Below are positions 1-13,768 of a DNA stretch of 64,000 nt, piece by piece. This DNA comes from Blasia pusilla (lineage: Eukaryota; Marchantiophyta; Marchantiopsida; Blasiales), in NCBI GenBank assembly GCA_050084515.1, contig CM114273.1, positions 6,634,001 to 6,698,000 on the forward strand, given 5' to 3'. The notes under the pieces were generated by a model. It was not told the origin of the DNA, did not search any database, and saw only the letters and a program-made list of their open reading frames with translations. The position numbers and the translations under genes are program-made. Within the stretch, counting starts at the first letter, position 1; each line of letters opens with the position of its first letter.

Positions 1-1366
1 TCATGTCGAGTCATCTATTGCTTGGGTGATACGCCCCCAATAGAGGTTTGTATCTAAAAGGGACAACATTCGATGTCGCCTTTCCGTAAGCCCAACGCCA
101 AACACACTGCCTTCCCTAACATCAAGGGATGCGCTCCCGAATCAAGTAGGACGCGTTGCGGATGGTACGCTATACTTGTGGGACTAACCAAGCAAAACAC
201 TCATGCTCAATTATCCAACAACACCACACCTGGTGTGATCATAGCTCGCTCTATCGCTGGCCTAGCTGGCATATCTACCAACTTTGCTGTCATCGCATGC
301 CATGACTCATTGGGGAATGTCCCGAGCACCTGCTTCGAGGGAAAGTCCACCGTCTCCTCAAATACCTCCAAATGAGAGGAAATCACCTCTCCACGCTCAC
401 ACAACATGGCGGCCAGCCGGAACACCTCCGTTGGTCCAACTCCTAATGTCGCCAACTCCATGGCAAAAAAAAAAGGAGTTTGGCTCATCCTAGTGGCCAC
501 CTCCAACAACATGGTCGACACTCGCTCCTCCCGAGCCCGCATAGAAGTCGTCTCTCCAACTCCTCATTACGTCGACCCACCTCCCTCACCCGTGGGTACT
601 ACCGGTCATTACGGCACCATCGACGGTGTATGAAGTGCCTCCAAAAATATGAACAACTAGGGAACCCATACCTGCTGCCCATTGGTCCCCTCCTATGGGT
701 CAATCTCCATCCCACATCTGAGTGGCTTGGTCACTCTCGCAGCACCCGAGTCACCACCGCAACAGCCTCAACCTGAGCCGCACTGCACATAAACCTCAAC
801 CCCGTATAGTCCTCCCCCATATCCTGATAAGTCGTGGAGGCTGGAGCCACACTAGCTACTCTCGGCTATGTGTCTATCGCCGGCTGCATCATCGTCATGG
901 CAGTAATCCTATGCTCCAACTGATCAATGCGCGTAAGGAGCATTGCATCGAGTGCACGTCCTACACCTCTTATGATTGGTGATGGCACTCTACCACCAAA
1001 ATCATCCACCACTCAATCTCCACAAACTCTCTCACCCCCAAGTCCTATGTCTGCCTCTCGACGTACCTCAAGGCGAAGATCATAACACGTGTCCCTAGTG
1101 TGACCATATCAATGACAATGATTACACTACAAGTGTGGTCGAGCCATCCTCTATGGCTCTTGAGCAATGGGAGGTGTCCGTTGGCCCTCTCCCATGATGT
1201 GGGCAGTCCCTCTGCCTATGTGGCCCACCACATGTCCAACAAGCCAAGTCTGGCCCTGCTAGGAGACACATGTTGGTACGGGCCGTTGTCTCATCGGCTT
1301 ACGATACCCTCCCTGCTCTTTAGGCCAACTGGCTTGCTCCCGTGGTATTGGTGTATGATGGGGCAC

Positions 1367-2304
1367 CTATGGGTCTACTCCTACTCGTCGATCCATCAAA
1401 TCTCGCTGAAAACCTGTGGTCACCACCTGGTCCTCACTCATGTTGAGCTCTATCCGTTCAGAAAACTCGAAGACCACCTTCAATGTGGGCTTCGCCGTGT
1501 GAAGTGAAATCGCATCCCAAACTCCTTCATAGCTCCTCGTCCAACACCTCAAACCAATTTTGCAATGATTGCGCATCAATAACCCCATATTTGGCAATGA
1601 TCAACCGTCGCATGCACGTGAACGCCTCCCTCATACTCTCACCTGATCTCTGTTGAAAATCATGTACACTCTTCAACTTTTCGGTCCGCATGTCGTGATA
1701 GATCCTCCCCAATTGTCAAAAGAACTTCATTGTAGGAGTGAAACTTAGTGGTCCTCTACCACGAGAGGTCTCTACCACCTCACCACTCTCACTGCCATCC
1801 TCTCCATCGAGTCCACGAGCTGATGGTGAAGGTCTCTCCGATCTTACTATCATACGCCTCGCGGCCACCAGTGGACACATACCATGGAGCCCAATACACC
1901 CTCCACACATCGATCTCTACAAAGTATACATATGGCAACTCCATTTAATCATCCATCGGCGGATCCTCCAAGTGCTGAACAACCACTTTCATACCGTAAA
2001 AGGGTTGAACCGCGTAGGGGGCTGTATCTCATGGAAGTTACACCACGTGTCAAACTCCTGGATGAATTCATCTAAATCTATGGTGCCTATCGCACCGAGA
2101 AACAATGCAAGCCCCACTGGCCCATGTCATCCATCTCCATGTATCACCGTCCCCGTTTGCTATCTCGTCACCAGATCCGTTGTCTAATGATGGCGATCCA
2201 GCGACGGTTGGGAGTCGGGGTGGTTCCTCTCTCAAAACCCCTCGATACCTCGCACCACTCCATGTCACTCCACTTCCACTACTCGTACTACCCCATTCTT
2301 CCAA
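1367..2304 (-). pseudogene. retroelement gag-like polyprotein remnant
   Basis: On the minus strand an ORF starts with ATG at 2304, and its homologous reading continues through frames at 1716-1910, 1527-1712 and 1367-1597. The 1527-1712 piece has the character of a retrotransposon capsid segment: it reads LGRIYHDMRTEKLKSVHDFQQ, then QRSGESMREAFTCMRRLI, then SLQNWFEVLDEEL, matching the usual gag pattern of an aromatic block followed by a 'G-E-S-hydrophobic' helix. The pieces are joined only by frameshifts and stops, so it is not translatable as one protein. The next minus-strand ORF to the left (542-207) may be more of the same element, but I do not recognise it. Assignment rests on motif character only. 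Confidence 0.45.
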
Positions 2305-3997
2305 ACCCTGGAAGAACGCCGTGATGATAATTCTCTCTCACCCACTCAAGCACTCAGACTCACAAAGAGTCTCCCACATTCCTCACAAGCTCACCTACGC
2401 TAATGGTAATCCCGTGACGACACACCCAACCTCACACACACTCAACACTCGGCTCACCATGAGCCTCTTGACTAACTCACCTAAGTCACAACTACACTCT
2501 CAAGTCATACACACGACCCCTACTCAAAAACCGCCGTATATCCACCAACATGCTACACATGAAAGGAGTCTACACTCGTCGCCATCGCTACACCATCGCT
2601 ACACTCATCTAACACCAACAACTACCCGATACCCAACACTCTCAATCACACAAGATAAGTGCGAGAAAAGGGACTCAAATGGGTAACCTGATCACGCCCT
2701 CCAACCTACAGTACGGTCAACACTCACTCCTCCATATGGTGCGGAAACCTCTGCAACACGACACTCTCCTTAACCAACACGTCAAACCTCCCATCAATAG
2801 CTGCGAACTACCCGTCGGCATCGACACGTGCGTCTCCACCTCTTGCACTCCATGGCTAACTCTCGGCATGGATCACAATCTCATTATCAATCATGTGGGA
2901 AACTTGCACGTGTGGTTCTGACCGGGGGGAAGAACCCTATCGGTATTCTTTGATTAATTCTGTTGCGCGAAATCCATCATTGGCTAAGGTTGAGAGCATA
3001 AAGTCTCTACATCCTGAGTCATAAAACACCTCCCATCCAACTCCGAAAACTCCAACGCACACCCACTCAACCACGTAGTTATGGTACCACGTAGATCTGG
3101 TGAACCCTATCCAACTCATTGTCTACTACGTCATCCCACCTACCACATCACTCACCAACCAGGTCATCTAGCAACCATGACAGCATCCGCCCTACCAACC
3201 GCATCCGACCTAACCACTTTAGCCCTTACACCATCCGCACCCATACTCCGTTCTTTCCCCACAAACTCTGTGCGCACATCCCTATGCACTTAAGGTCCTT
3301 CCTTTCCCAAACTTGGCCACGCCCTACGTGGTTCTCTGCTACGATAAACCTCCTTAACCCGATCGCCAACTTCCACCTAAACTACTCCCGTCCGGACCCC
3401 TTATCCGCCCTCGCCCTTCCTTCTACGTGGGTGCTTCCGGGCCCGCCTAGCCTTGTGCCTCTTCCAACCTGCACACTCCTTGCTTCCGACTCTACAACTC
3501 CCTACTGTGGCACCGGTCCCTATGAGTTGGGATCCCCATGCCTCCAGCTTGACCTCCCTTCATTTGGATGCGCGGCCCCATCCTCTCTCCTTCATGCCTG
3601 ACAAGGATGCACCTCCCTTGGCGGCAAGTTAAGGCACACCTCCCTATGGAGGGCTCTCCCTCCCTTCACTCCTTGTACCTTTGGAGCTCACCCAACTCCC
3701 ATTTCTCAAACCCGCGCGGCTCCTTATGGCCGCGATCCTGCCATCTCCTAGGTACAACCTACATGGCAGCTATGAAGGAACCTCCTGGGTTCTCGGAGCC
3801 TTAATGTCTCTTCCTAACTCACAAGCACCCGACTCTACTCGGCCCGCGGCTCATGTCCTATCCTTCTTGACCTGCTACCGACCTCCCTTCTCCTCCATCT
3901 TTGGAACCATAATGGCTCCTTACGTTGCAAACCCAACTCAATACACTCTGAAGGAATCCCGTCCGCTTCTGCTACACTACAAGCTGCCTTCCTTTCT
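2305..3997. other. non-coding flank of the retroelement remnant
   Basis: This pyrimidine-rich, fairly GC-rich stretch lies between the gag-like start and the CACTA left end. The plus-strand open frames here are rich in Ser, Pro, Thr and Leu and have no domain character, as expected from the C-rich composition. It is probably the untranslated leader or LTR-proximal part of the minus-strand retroelement. I looked for a methionine-tRNA primer-binding site and did not find a convincing one. Confidence 0.35.
3995..3997. repeat. target-site duplication TCT, left copy
   Basis: TCT immediately precedes the CACTA terminus and is repeated immediately after the right terminus at 17977-17979. A 3-bp duplication is the norm for CACTA elements. 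Confidence 0.85.
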
Positions 3998-4140
3998 CAC
4001 TAGTAGAAAAGGGGTCACTTTATCATCATTATGACTCGTGTTACTTAGAGTCATTTTAATTACTCTTAGTTACTCCGAAACCCACATTGTGACTCGAGAA
4101 TTATTCACACGGTAGGGGAGTCACAATTTGATACTTATTT
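3998..4140. repeat. CACTA left terminus and subterminal repeats
   Basis: The terminal inverted repeat is followed by short copies of GTCACT, ATGACTCG, AGTCAT and GTGACTCGAG in both orientations. In En/Spm such subterminal motifs bind the TNPA protein and bring the ends together. That role is known for the family and inferred here. Confidence 0.7.
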
Positions 4141-4516
4141 AACAACATGAAAACATCTAGGAAGCTACTTTAACTTGTATATCAATGTTTAAAACCCAGC
4201 CATGTAATGAGCAAAATGAACATTTTATTTCTTCTCTCTATCTTCCAAAGAATGACCTAGATCATCTAACCTACAACTATAGTATTAAGAAGAAAATGAC
4301 TAAAACTTGTTTAAAGATAGGGGAAAAAGTTAGAGATAGGAAGGTAATGGAAAAAGGGTTTAGGCCCTAAACCCTCTTGAGGTTCAAAAACCCTAACATC
4401 AGGAGCCCGCGTCTGTATTTCCCCCTCCCCCTCCCCCGTGCCCCAACTCTCTATCTCTCTTCCAACTTGTGACAGGTCGAGCTTCCTTCAACAGGCTGCA
4501 TACGAGGCAAGGTAAG

Positions 4517-4519
<3 letters not shown>

Positions 4520-4555
<36 letters not shown>
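4520..4555. repeat. (CT)n microsatellite, about 35 bp
   Basis: An uninterrupted CT run lies downstream of a C-rich stretch (about 4420-4440). The setting resembles a 5'-untranslated leader of the cargo block, but no transcript boundary can be seen. Confidence 0.9.
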
Positions 4556-6348
<1,793 letters not shown>

Positions 6349-6443
6349 GTGTGAGTGCTGACCATAAAGTGTTGGTGTAGAGATTCAAGTGTTATAATCG
6401 TTGGTGGCTGTTAGAGCTTTGAGTTTCTCTGGATGCCATCAGT

Positions 6444-7073
6444 GTGATGGCGGGTGTTTCTTTCCAACCAATGGTTCAAAATGACTCATGGTACTTTTTG
6501 TCCAGATTAAGGAGCCTTCCCTTTGAAGTGAAGGTCAAGATCTTTACCATGAGCAGGCCTACTAGTCTCTTGGACCGTATCCTTGCCCTCCCAGAATTAG
6601 CAAGGGCAAATATTTGTTACTTTCATGCTTACTCTGACCGTTATTGGATCCCAAATAGGCGAAAAAGGCAGACTAGGAATCGGCTATTCCGTTTAGAAGA
6701 TCGCCACGTGTATGTACAATTTGTAGACATTATTATGTGGAGGGAGGATAGAGGAGCACTATTACCATGGCTAATGCTTGGGGTCACCTGCAAAGTCACT
6801 CTTCATATCTGTCATGATGCAAGGGGGATTCTCCCTGGCGAGGATCATCCCATTGTTAGGAAGGCACGAGCCATCATTGAATATCCGCCCTCTATTGGTG
6901 GCCACACGGTAGAGGTTATTCTTGAGTATTGTAATACTTGGGAAGTTGTAACCTCGGGGGACTTAGTATGCATTCGCTCAAGTCGTAGAACGATTTTTGG
7001 GAAAGTTTCCATATGTTGCCTAAACATATACCGTGATGTTGTAGGATGGCAACGAGTCAGATCCATAGCCTAA
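6444..7073 (+). CDS. uncharacterised 209-aa protein inside the CACTA element
   Basis: This is an intact ATG-to-TAA frame of 209 residues on the same strand as the transposase genes, about 350 bp before the PHD-finger segment. It is not low-complexity: it has a mixed hydrophobic/basic composition, a basic stretch around residues 68-80 (RYWIPNRRKRQTRNRLFRL), a likely globular region with LLPWLMLGVTCKVTLHIC near residue 105, and a beta-rich C-terminus (VVTSGDLVCIRSSRRTIFGKVSI). I do not recognise a family. It could be a leading exon of the PHD/BRCT cargo gene, a separate captured gene fragment, or an accessory protein of this CACTA lineage. A spliced gene is possible, since a pyrimidine tract and AG acceptor lie at about 7413. 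Confidence 0.45.
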   Translation: MMAGVSFQPMVQNDSWYFLSRLRSLPFEVKVKIFTMSRPTSLLDRILALPELARANICYFHAYSDRYWIPNRRKRQTRNRLFRLEDRHVYVQFVDIIMWREDRGALLPWLMLGVTCKVTLHICHDARGILPGEDHPIVRKARAIIEYPPSIGGHTVEVILEYCNTWEVVTSGDLVCIRSSRRTIFGKVSICCLNIYRDVVGWQRVRSIA

Positions 7074-7422
7074 CTTGAGGCCCCTCATATGGCAGACCGA
7101 TAACATTTGTAATTGTAAACATGAAGACAATAAGAGGATCTATTTTTTCTAGTCATGAATTGACTCACCGTTATTTGTCTTCATTGATGGAATTGGGCTT
7201 ATTTTGAAGGGGCATGGTGTGTGTACACCCTTGACCTTGGACGATAAAAGACGATGTTACGGGGATGTATGCAACCAAATAATTAATAATAAGTAATCAT
7301 TTATGTAGAAACAATTGCTTCTTATGCTACTTAATTTTTACTTGTTAACCATTGAATTTTTACACCTAATAGTAATCGTATTGTCTTTTGTCTCTACATG
7401 TAGGAATAACCAACGTACAAGG

Positions 7423-8047
7423 ATGGCGAGCCCAAAATACCGGGCCAAGAGAACCCTTGAGGTGAGCACTTATGGGCCATATAGTGTTCTGCAGGTTCTG
7501 CAGATGGCAGCCCACATTTGTGCAATCTGTGATGATGGGAAAGACCTGGTTGTTTGCGACAGGCCTTGTACGAGACACTTCCACGCAACTGCAGAATCAG
7601 TGGGGGCTATAGAGAACTCTTGTCCAGGGGTCAACCTCCCACCAAACCATGAGGGGAGCTGGTTGTGCCAGGATTGTGTGAAGCAAATGGCCAGGTGGGC
7701 CAAATGTGGTCTGGAGGGGAGTTTTGCAGAGAACGAGGATTATGGGGTTCGTGTGAGAAAGTGCCCAGATACCTTTTGTGTGAGGATTTTTTTGCTTTAC
7801 TTGTTTGCCTACGGGAGTGGAGTCTTGCCCCATGCATTATTGTCTAGAATTCCATAAGCATGATGAGGAGTTGTGGGAGGACATGGTCTATTGCCCTAGG
7901 TGCCCCATTGCATGGCATTGGACTTGCTTGAAGAAGGCTATGAGCAAGGGTTATGCATGCGATAGGATTATATATGACCATGGTGCATGTGGTGAGGATA
8001 GGTGGTGGTTCTATTGCCACCAGCACAAAGTTGATCCCACACTTTAG
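7423..8047 (+). pseudogene. EDM2-like PHD-finger segment captured by the CACTA element
   Basis: Starting at ATG 7423, the translation shows a PHD finger with CAICDDGKDLVVCDRPCTRHFHA near residues 30-52, followed by SWLCQDC and a CxxC/C continuation. The order and spacing match the plant EDM2 family (CDDGG..LLCCDGPCMRSFHAT), a nuclear chromatin reader. A second Cys/His block (ESCPMHYC, then MVYCPRCPIAWHWTCL, then FYCHQHKVDP) matches the EDM2 extended PHD region. The two halves are in different frames. The switch falls in a run of seven T (7787-7793), so either a one-base indel or a homopolymer sequencing error separates them. A TAG at 8045-8047 then interrupts a stretch that still resembles EDM2 (TPxRxHI). 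EDM2 identity is by recalled family motif, not by search. Confidence 0.7.
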
Positions 8048-8087
8048 ACTCCTTTGAGATATCATATTTCATGGATTTGATTTTCAG

Positions 8088-8199
8088 GTAGGCGGATGAG
8101 AGATTCGTGTTTGAACAAAATTCCATGGCACTTTGGTGGAGAGTGCAGGATAGCCACTTCTGATGTAAAGAGGGTCGAGGCTCTAAACATGCTTACTAG
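8088..8199 (+). other. possible internal exon between PHD and BRCT segments
   Basis: A pyrimidine tract and TTTTCAG precede 8088 and a donor-like GTAGGT follows 8199. The enclosed frame reads GRRMRDSCLNKIPWHFGGEC and continues without a stop. It would link the PHD part to the BRCT part if the cargo were one spliced gene. Exon status is inference from splice-like borders only. Confidence 0.3.
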
Positions 8200-8650
8200 G
8201 TAGGTGTTATGGCTTCGTATAGAGACTCGTCATTACCTACCCTCTGATTTTGAGAGTTCCAATCTTTTGAAATTTTGATCAAATGGCCATAATTGCGAAA
8301 CTATATAATATGGAGAAAAATATCAAACTTATGCAGTTTTTTTGTTAAGGAAGAATGAAATGTAATCGTGGTGGTTTCTAAAAGACTCTTGTGATTAGGC
8401 TCTTGATTAGGATATGTCTGGTTGCCCGTAGAATTATGTATTCATTCGTCATCCATTGCCATATCCAATCATGCAAGTATAGCTTTAGAGCTAGGTAGTC
8501 CATCATGGAAAATCATTGGCAACACAGTACCAAAATGAGAATTGTTGAGCTTCCCCCACTCCCAAGTGGCGGTGTCTCTAAAGTGTTAATGTGTCATGAA
8601 ACCTCACCCGGATGCGCATCGAGTACAATGCCAACCTCTCTTTTTTGCAG
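8200..8650. other. putative intron of the cargo gene
   Basis: This AT-richer stretch lies between a GTAGGT donor-like site at 8200 and a strong polypyrimidine-TTTTTTGCAG acceptor ending at 8650. No coding character is visible. Confidence 0.35.
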
Positions 8651-9486
8651 GGATTGTAGCCTGCATCATGGCCTCCCCTGAATTGCCCCATGATGAATTG
8701 TGTGGGCTTAAGACAAACTTTGTGAAATTGGGTGGCAGAGAGACTGATTGTCTCCGTGACGCCACACATGGCATATATGGGAATTGGGTAAGAGTTTTGG
8801 AGAATTTTAGATGGACCATTCTGAATTCCCAGTGGAATGAACGGGGTTTTAAATATGTCCACACGGATTGGTTGTCCTTGTCCATCGAGGATGGAAGATT
8901 GCATGATCCTGACGACCATGATCTATTCCAGAGTAAATCAAGCTCGGTGGCTATTCTGAGGGAAAATAAATTGTATTGGAAGAATATGAATTGTATTGGA
9001 ATAAACTGTAGGGAAGGGAAACCACTCCCAACTGGTCCGCCACCCACTCCACATCCAACCATGTTTGGTCAGGTGAGGGTAGTATTTGTCACTGACAATA
9101 TATCTCAATGGAGGTTGACATGGATGAAGAGAAAATTTCTAGAATGTGGTGGGCATGTGGATGACACGGTGGATAAGAATACCACCCACTTGATTTGCCG
9201 ATCCTTTTCCAAAGCCTGTAGACATCATGGAAATACATTGATTCATTTGTGGGTGTCATCTCAAGGTCTGTATGTGCTTCATTACAACTGGGTCAAAGAA
9301 TCCATTGAATTGGGGCACTTGGTAGACATTATTCGACATGACTTGATTGGAACCAAGTCAGTGAAACAACCATACCGGATCAACCAAGTCTCTGGAGACA
9401 TGGAGGAGCTTACAGATGAGTGGCAAACCACAGATGACGAAGAAATAGATTCCACCAGTTTGGATAGTTGCGAAAGTAGTGCATAG
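8651..9486 (+). CDS. tandem BRCT-like protein segment (CACTA cargo)
   Basis: The frame from the acceptor at 8651 (an ATG lies at 8668) is open to TAG at 9486. A complete BRCT-like unit runs from about 9061 to 9345: RVVFVTDNIS, then FLECGGHVDDTVDKNTTHLIC, then YVLHYNWVKESIELGHLVDI. These are the hydrophobic beta-1, the GG turn, the T-H-L-I strand and the invariant Trp of the last helix. The preceding part ends VHTDWLSLSIEDGRLHDPDDHDL, which looks like the terminal helix of a first BRCT, so a tandem pair is likely. The tail is acidic (TDEWQTTDDEEIDSTS). BRCT pairs bind phosphopeptides, typically in DNA-damage or chromatin proteins. It lies in phase with neither neighbour, so it may be a last exon of a PHD-BRCT gene or an independent capture. 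Confidence 0.65.
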
Positions 9487-9720
9487 ACCGTGTACTAAGA
9501 CATGTATTTTTGTATTTAATGTGGGTTCCTTCTCATTGATTTTTCCTCAATACCAGGTTGCTCGAATATGTCCACATGCAGTGACTACGTTCCAAGTTGG
9601 CCAATCGATTGTATAAAGGTGGGGAATATCAGCAACCTCGCGCATTTTTTTTACCACCCTATAAGTTTGTAAACATTTTTTTTTACGGTTGATAGTGAAG
9701 TTTGGTAGCTTTAGGATTTC

Positions 9721-12700
9721 ATGGATGTTCCACCTAGCCCTCCATACTCCGGGAAAAATGCTCATCATCATGCACCCATAAGCAATCTTCCACACCGCTT
9801 TAGACCTAGAACAAGCAAGTTACCATTACAACATCCAGAACGGATCAAAGCTCGTGATTCCAAACTTTCGGATCGGGAGCAAGTCCTAGTGGGACACTCT
9901 AGAAGTGACCGGATGAGATGTCCTTGTGTAGCTTGCAATGGGTCTTGCACATTGGCCTTACGGAATGTTTTCACTCACCTTCAGAAACACGGAAAGCATC
10001 TAGAAAAAAGAGTTTCTGGAGTTCTAGGTGATGAGGACTCGTCTGATGAAGAGTGGAGGTCTGCATCAAACATTGCCAGTGCGGCTAGACATGCACAACT
10101 TTTGGGACAAGCAATGGGCAAGCTCGATGATCGAGATGCGGGTGAGGCAGGTACCACACCCGAGGAGTTTGCACACAAAAACCGTGATGATGGGATTGAT
10201 GCTAAAGGTGATAGTGTTGATCATGGGATTGATGTGCAACAAATGGTCCGTGATATCTTCCAAGATCTTGATGCATTATATGATGATTTTGAGAGCATGG
10301 AAGACATCACTGATGCAGTCGAAGATGCTGGAGAGGACGTAGACGATATTGGGCAAGAAGAGGACGAGCAGGGATGGATGTTTGGGTCGCATGAAACTAT
10401 TGCTGATGCATGCAGGCCTTTGTTCCATGGCTCTAAGTGTACAAAGTTGGCCTTTGTACTGATGTTGATGAACATCTGTGGGAATCATGGTGTCCCAGTT
10501 GTGTTTGTTTCAAGGTTACTTGCATTCTTGAAGACAAGAGTCTTTCCTATTGGGAACACCGCTCCTGGAAATAATTACGAGGAAACTTAATTATTTTCAA
10601 GTCTTGGATTGAATTACAATTCCATTCGTGCTTGCCCTGATGGCCATGTGCTCTTCAGAGGAGAGCATGCAAATCGATCAAGTTGCCCGGTATGTGGACA
10701 ACAAAGGTATAGGAATGTGGGAAAGTCCATGCAGCCTACAAAGGTACTTCGACATTTTTTGAAATCATTCCTAGATTGAAACGGATGTACAGGAGCCCAA
10801 ATATTTCAAAGTTGATGACTTGGACAGCCGAGAACAAGAGTATTGATGGCATGCAACGGCACATCCGAGATTCAGAACATTGGAGATTCATCGATTGGAG
10901 ATGGCCAGAGTTTGCAAGAGAGACAAGGAACGTGAGACTTGGCCTCTCGATTGACGGAGACAATCCATTTGGAGACAAAAACAATGTATATTCTTGCTGG
11001 CCTGTAACCATGCTGAATTACAACCTCCCTCCATGGTTGACTACTAACAAGTTTTTTGTCATATTGATTTTGCTTATCCCGGGCCCACAATTTGCTCTTT
11101 CTAGGAATATAGACGTTTGGATAGCTCATCTTGTGGATGAGTTGAAGCACTTGTGGTACGAAGGCATTTGGATCCATGATGTGGTGCAACGGGTTGGGAG
11201 ACCAAACCCATTCAGGCTAAAAGCCCAATTGGTATTGACTTTGGGAGATTATCCTGCCCACGGCATGATTTTCGGTCAGGCAACAAACGGATATTTGGCT
11301 TGTACAACATATGCCCCAATTTCACTGGTGAGCATTCCAAACCTTTGAGGAGCATGAAACACACTGGAAATCGACGTTTCCTCCCACTTGATCATCCTTA
11401 CAGACATAGGGCGTGACAGATAGTTCAAATCAACAATGCCCGAGAGCTTCGTGGTCCACCTCCACGAGTCACGAAAGAGCAGATTCTGGATTGGGGACAC
11501 CAAAAAACCATGTATGACATGGAAAGAGGCACATGTTTGGGTTTAGAGGGGGGATTGGAACGCCAAAATATAGAAGCTCCAAATGCTCAACAAGATCGAG
11601 GACTGAGATATGGTGTGAAACGGCAAAGCATACTTGATGTGGAGTTGGACTACTGGCGGGTAATCTATGTCACCCATCCGCAATGGTTGCAATGTCTATT
11701 ATTTGCCTCACCAGATGCTTTCAAGAATTGAGGCGCGTTTATCATCCATTTGTACTCATGGTTGTCATATGTGGTGTAACAGGAGTTGACCCTAGCAAAC
11801 ATAATCTAGACGTAATGCTTATTGAGAAGAATGTATGTGAAAGCCTATTGAGGTTCCTTTATGGGGAGAAGGACACCGCAACAATGCGATTGGATCTCCA
11901 AGAGAGGAGAATTCGTTCTCAATTATGGTTGAAGGATGATGAGAACAGACCAAATGTGGTATTGAAATACCAGACACCTTATGTTTGCACAAACATAGAG
12001 TGGAAAACGCTTCTTTCGAGGCTTCAATCTTTGAGAGTTCCAACCCGCTAGGCAGGTGCCTTCAAAAAGCATGTAAAAAAAAAGAAACTCGGTAGTATGA
12101 AGACACACGATTATCATGTGCTTATGCAACAAATTCTGCCTGTATGCTTAAGGGGATTGATGCAAAAGCCAGTTCGTAATGCAATCATGCGATTGTGCAA
12201 GGTGTTTGGTCATGTATGTGTGAAGGTCTTTGATCCACCAAGCTTTCCCAAGCTCAAAGATGATGTGGCAGAATTATTGTGCGATTTGGAGATCCATTTT
12301 CCTCCCGCCTTCTTTGATGTCATGACTCATCTTGTTATCCATGTTGTGGAAGAGCTTGGACAGTACGAGCCTATTTATACGAGGTGGATGTTCCCACTGG
12401 AGCGTTTTATGAAAGTCTTGAAAGACCATGTCTTGACAAGATACAGGCCTGAGGCCAGCATGGCAATGGGTTTCATTTCACACGAGACCTTGGGATATTT
12501 GACAGAGTATATGGCAGGGTTTGAACATGTGAAGGCCAGGCTATGGCAAGCGGAGGAAGATGAGGGAGTGGTAGGTGAAGTTCTTCAAGGCAGAGGTTCC
12601 CCATTGCAATTGCCGAGGCATATTTGGCAGATGGCTCATGAATATATGTTGCGAAATACTAGTGTAATGCAACCATGGTGGAGGTAAGTAAAGGGTTAAA

Positions 12701-13702
12701 TGACTGAAGCCTACGTGTTGTTGCATTTATTTGGCTTCCTTGTTTTATTTCATGTCATCGCTCACCAGATACCGGTCGGCTAATAATGGCATGACCTCTA
12801 CATGAAATATCATATGGAGAAAAATGCACATCTTAGGGGTGGTGCGGGGGGCTTTCCACCATTCACAAAATGGATTCGATTGGCAATCCGGGAGCATTCA
12901 ACACTACACCTGAATATGGACCGGGATGTCTATCTTCTTTCTGCTTCACCTCGAATGTCCGTCTTAGCTTACAAGAGAATGCAAGCCTATGGAAACCATT
13001 TCCGTGTGGTAGATCAAAGTCACATATGATTCAGGGTTGATATATGTATTCGAGCAAATGAGCAATCACCAAGATAGAGGATGGATGCAAATGGGATACA
13101 TAGGAATCCTATCATTCTCATGAAAGGGACTTGGGTGCGACCAGATTGGCGTGGGGCTAGGGCTACAATGAAGCGTGATAGTGATGGATTCTTACTAGCA
13201 AACTTCAGGAAAATGCAAACTGAATGGTCTGAACCTTTTGTATTCCCTAGTAAGGTTGAACATGCTTTCTTCCTAGACGTGGAGGAGTCGCCTGGATGGC
13301 GAGTAGTGTGCCACAAGTAGGCGAGGAATCGTAGGGTATCAAGTAATACTTTGGAGTTCATTTTAGATGGCCATGGGGCTTTTGAAGCTCCCAATATAAC
13401 GGTTCAACCTGTTACAGATGTCGGAAGTCAGTATGTACCATTGATGAGGGTAGAAAGATGGGAAGGCAACATTGAGATTGCAGAGGAACTCAATGATGTC
13501 GTGGGTTCTTAAAGAAATGTTTGTGTGGTGTGTTATGTCATTGGGCATGGGTTCATGGGACATGCAGGTTGTTTGTTTTTTAAGGTATTTGATGGAAAAT
13601 ATGAATGAAATGTGTGACCCTGTTGAGGCCCGCGCAACTTATGTGAACAGACGCCTTAAGGAATTGGCGGAAGAACTCAAACAGAGAGGCGTTGAATTGT
13701 AA
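9721..13702 (+). pseudogene. TNP2-type CACTA transposase (broken)
   Basis: Pieces in order along the plus strand follow the plant TNP2 family. At 9721-10590 there is the transposase-associated segment RMRCPCVACNGSC, then ACRPLFHGSKCTKLAFVLML, then NTAPGNNYEE. At 10620-10760 a different frame reads ACPDGHVLFRGEH and CPVCGQQRY. At 10776-11348 the core has RLKRMYRSPNIS, SIDGDNPFGD, SCWPVTMLNYNLPPWLTT and LIPGPQFA. At about 11770-12040 there is KHNLDVMLIEKNVCESLL. At 12097-12687 there is the DUF4218 region (HDYHVLMQQILPVCLRGL, IHFPPAFFDVMTHLVIH, RWMFPLERFMKVLK). At about 13081-13400 there is a DUF4216-like segment. Frames change at about 10590, 10765, 11350 and 12050, and stops intervene, more than introns can readily explain. 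It catalyses cut-and-paste of the element in intact relatives. Confidence 0.88.
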
Positions 13703-13768
13703 GCTTTGACATATTGAGCACTCAGGTGTGGGCCTTTATGAATGAATTATAAGCATTATGCATAATTC

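Larger units (their letters stand above)
1..3997 (-). mobile_element. LTR retroelement remnant, internal part (left of the CACTA insertion)
   Basis: The minus strand of this stretch carries decayed retroelement coding sequence (gag-like remains at about 1367-2304), and the sequence runs off the left end of the window. The matching LTR-like end lies on the far side of the CACTA element at about 18556-19005, also on the minus strand, so the two pieces are read as one element split by a later insertion. The 3-bp duplication TCT at 3995-3997 and 17977-17979 marks that insertion. No protease or reverse transcriptase is visible before the window edge, so superfamily is unassigned. The link between gag and LTR is inferred from orientation and nesting. 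Confidence 0.5.

Noticed and set aside
1100-1507. 135-aa plus-strand frame
   Set aside because: Antisense to the gag-like minus-strand sequence; composition only.
2105-2686. 193-aa plus-strand frame
   Set aside because: Ser/Thr/Pro/His-rich product of C-rich DNA, antisense to gag-like sequence, no domain.
8604-9062. 152-aa minus-strand frame
   Set aside because: Antisense shadow of the BRCT-like segment.
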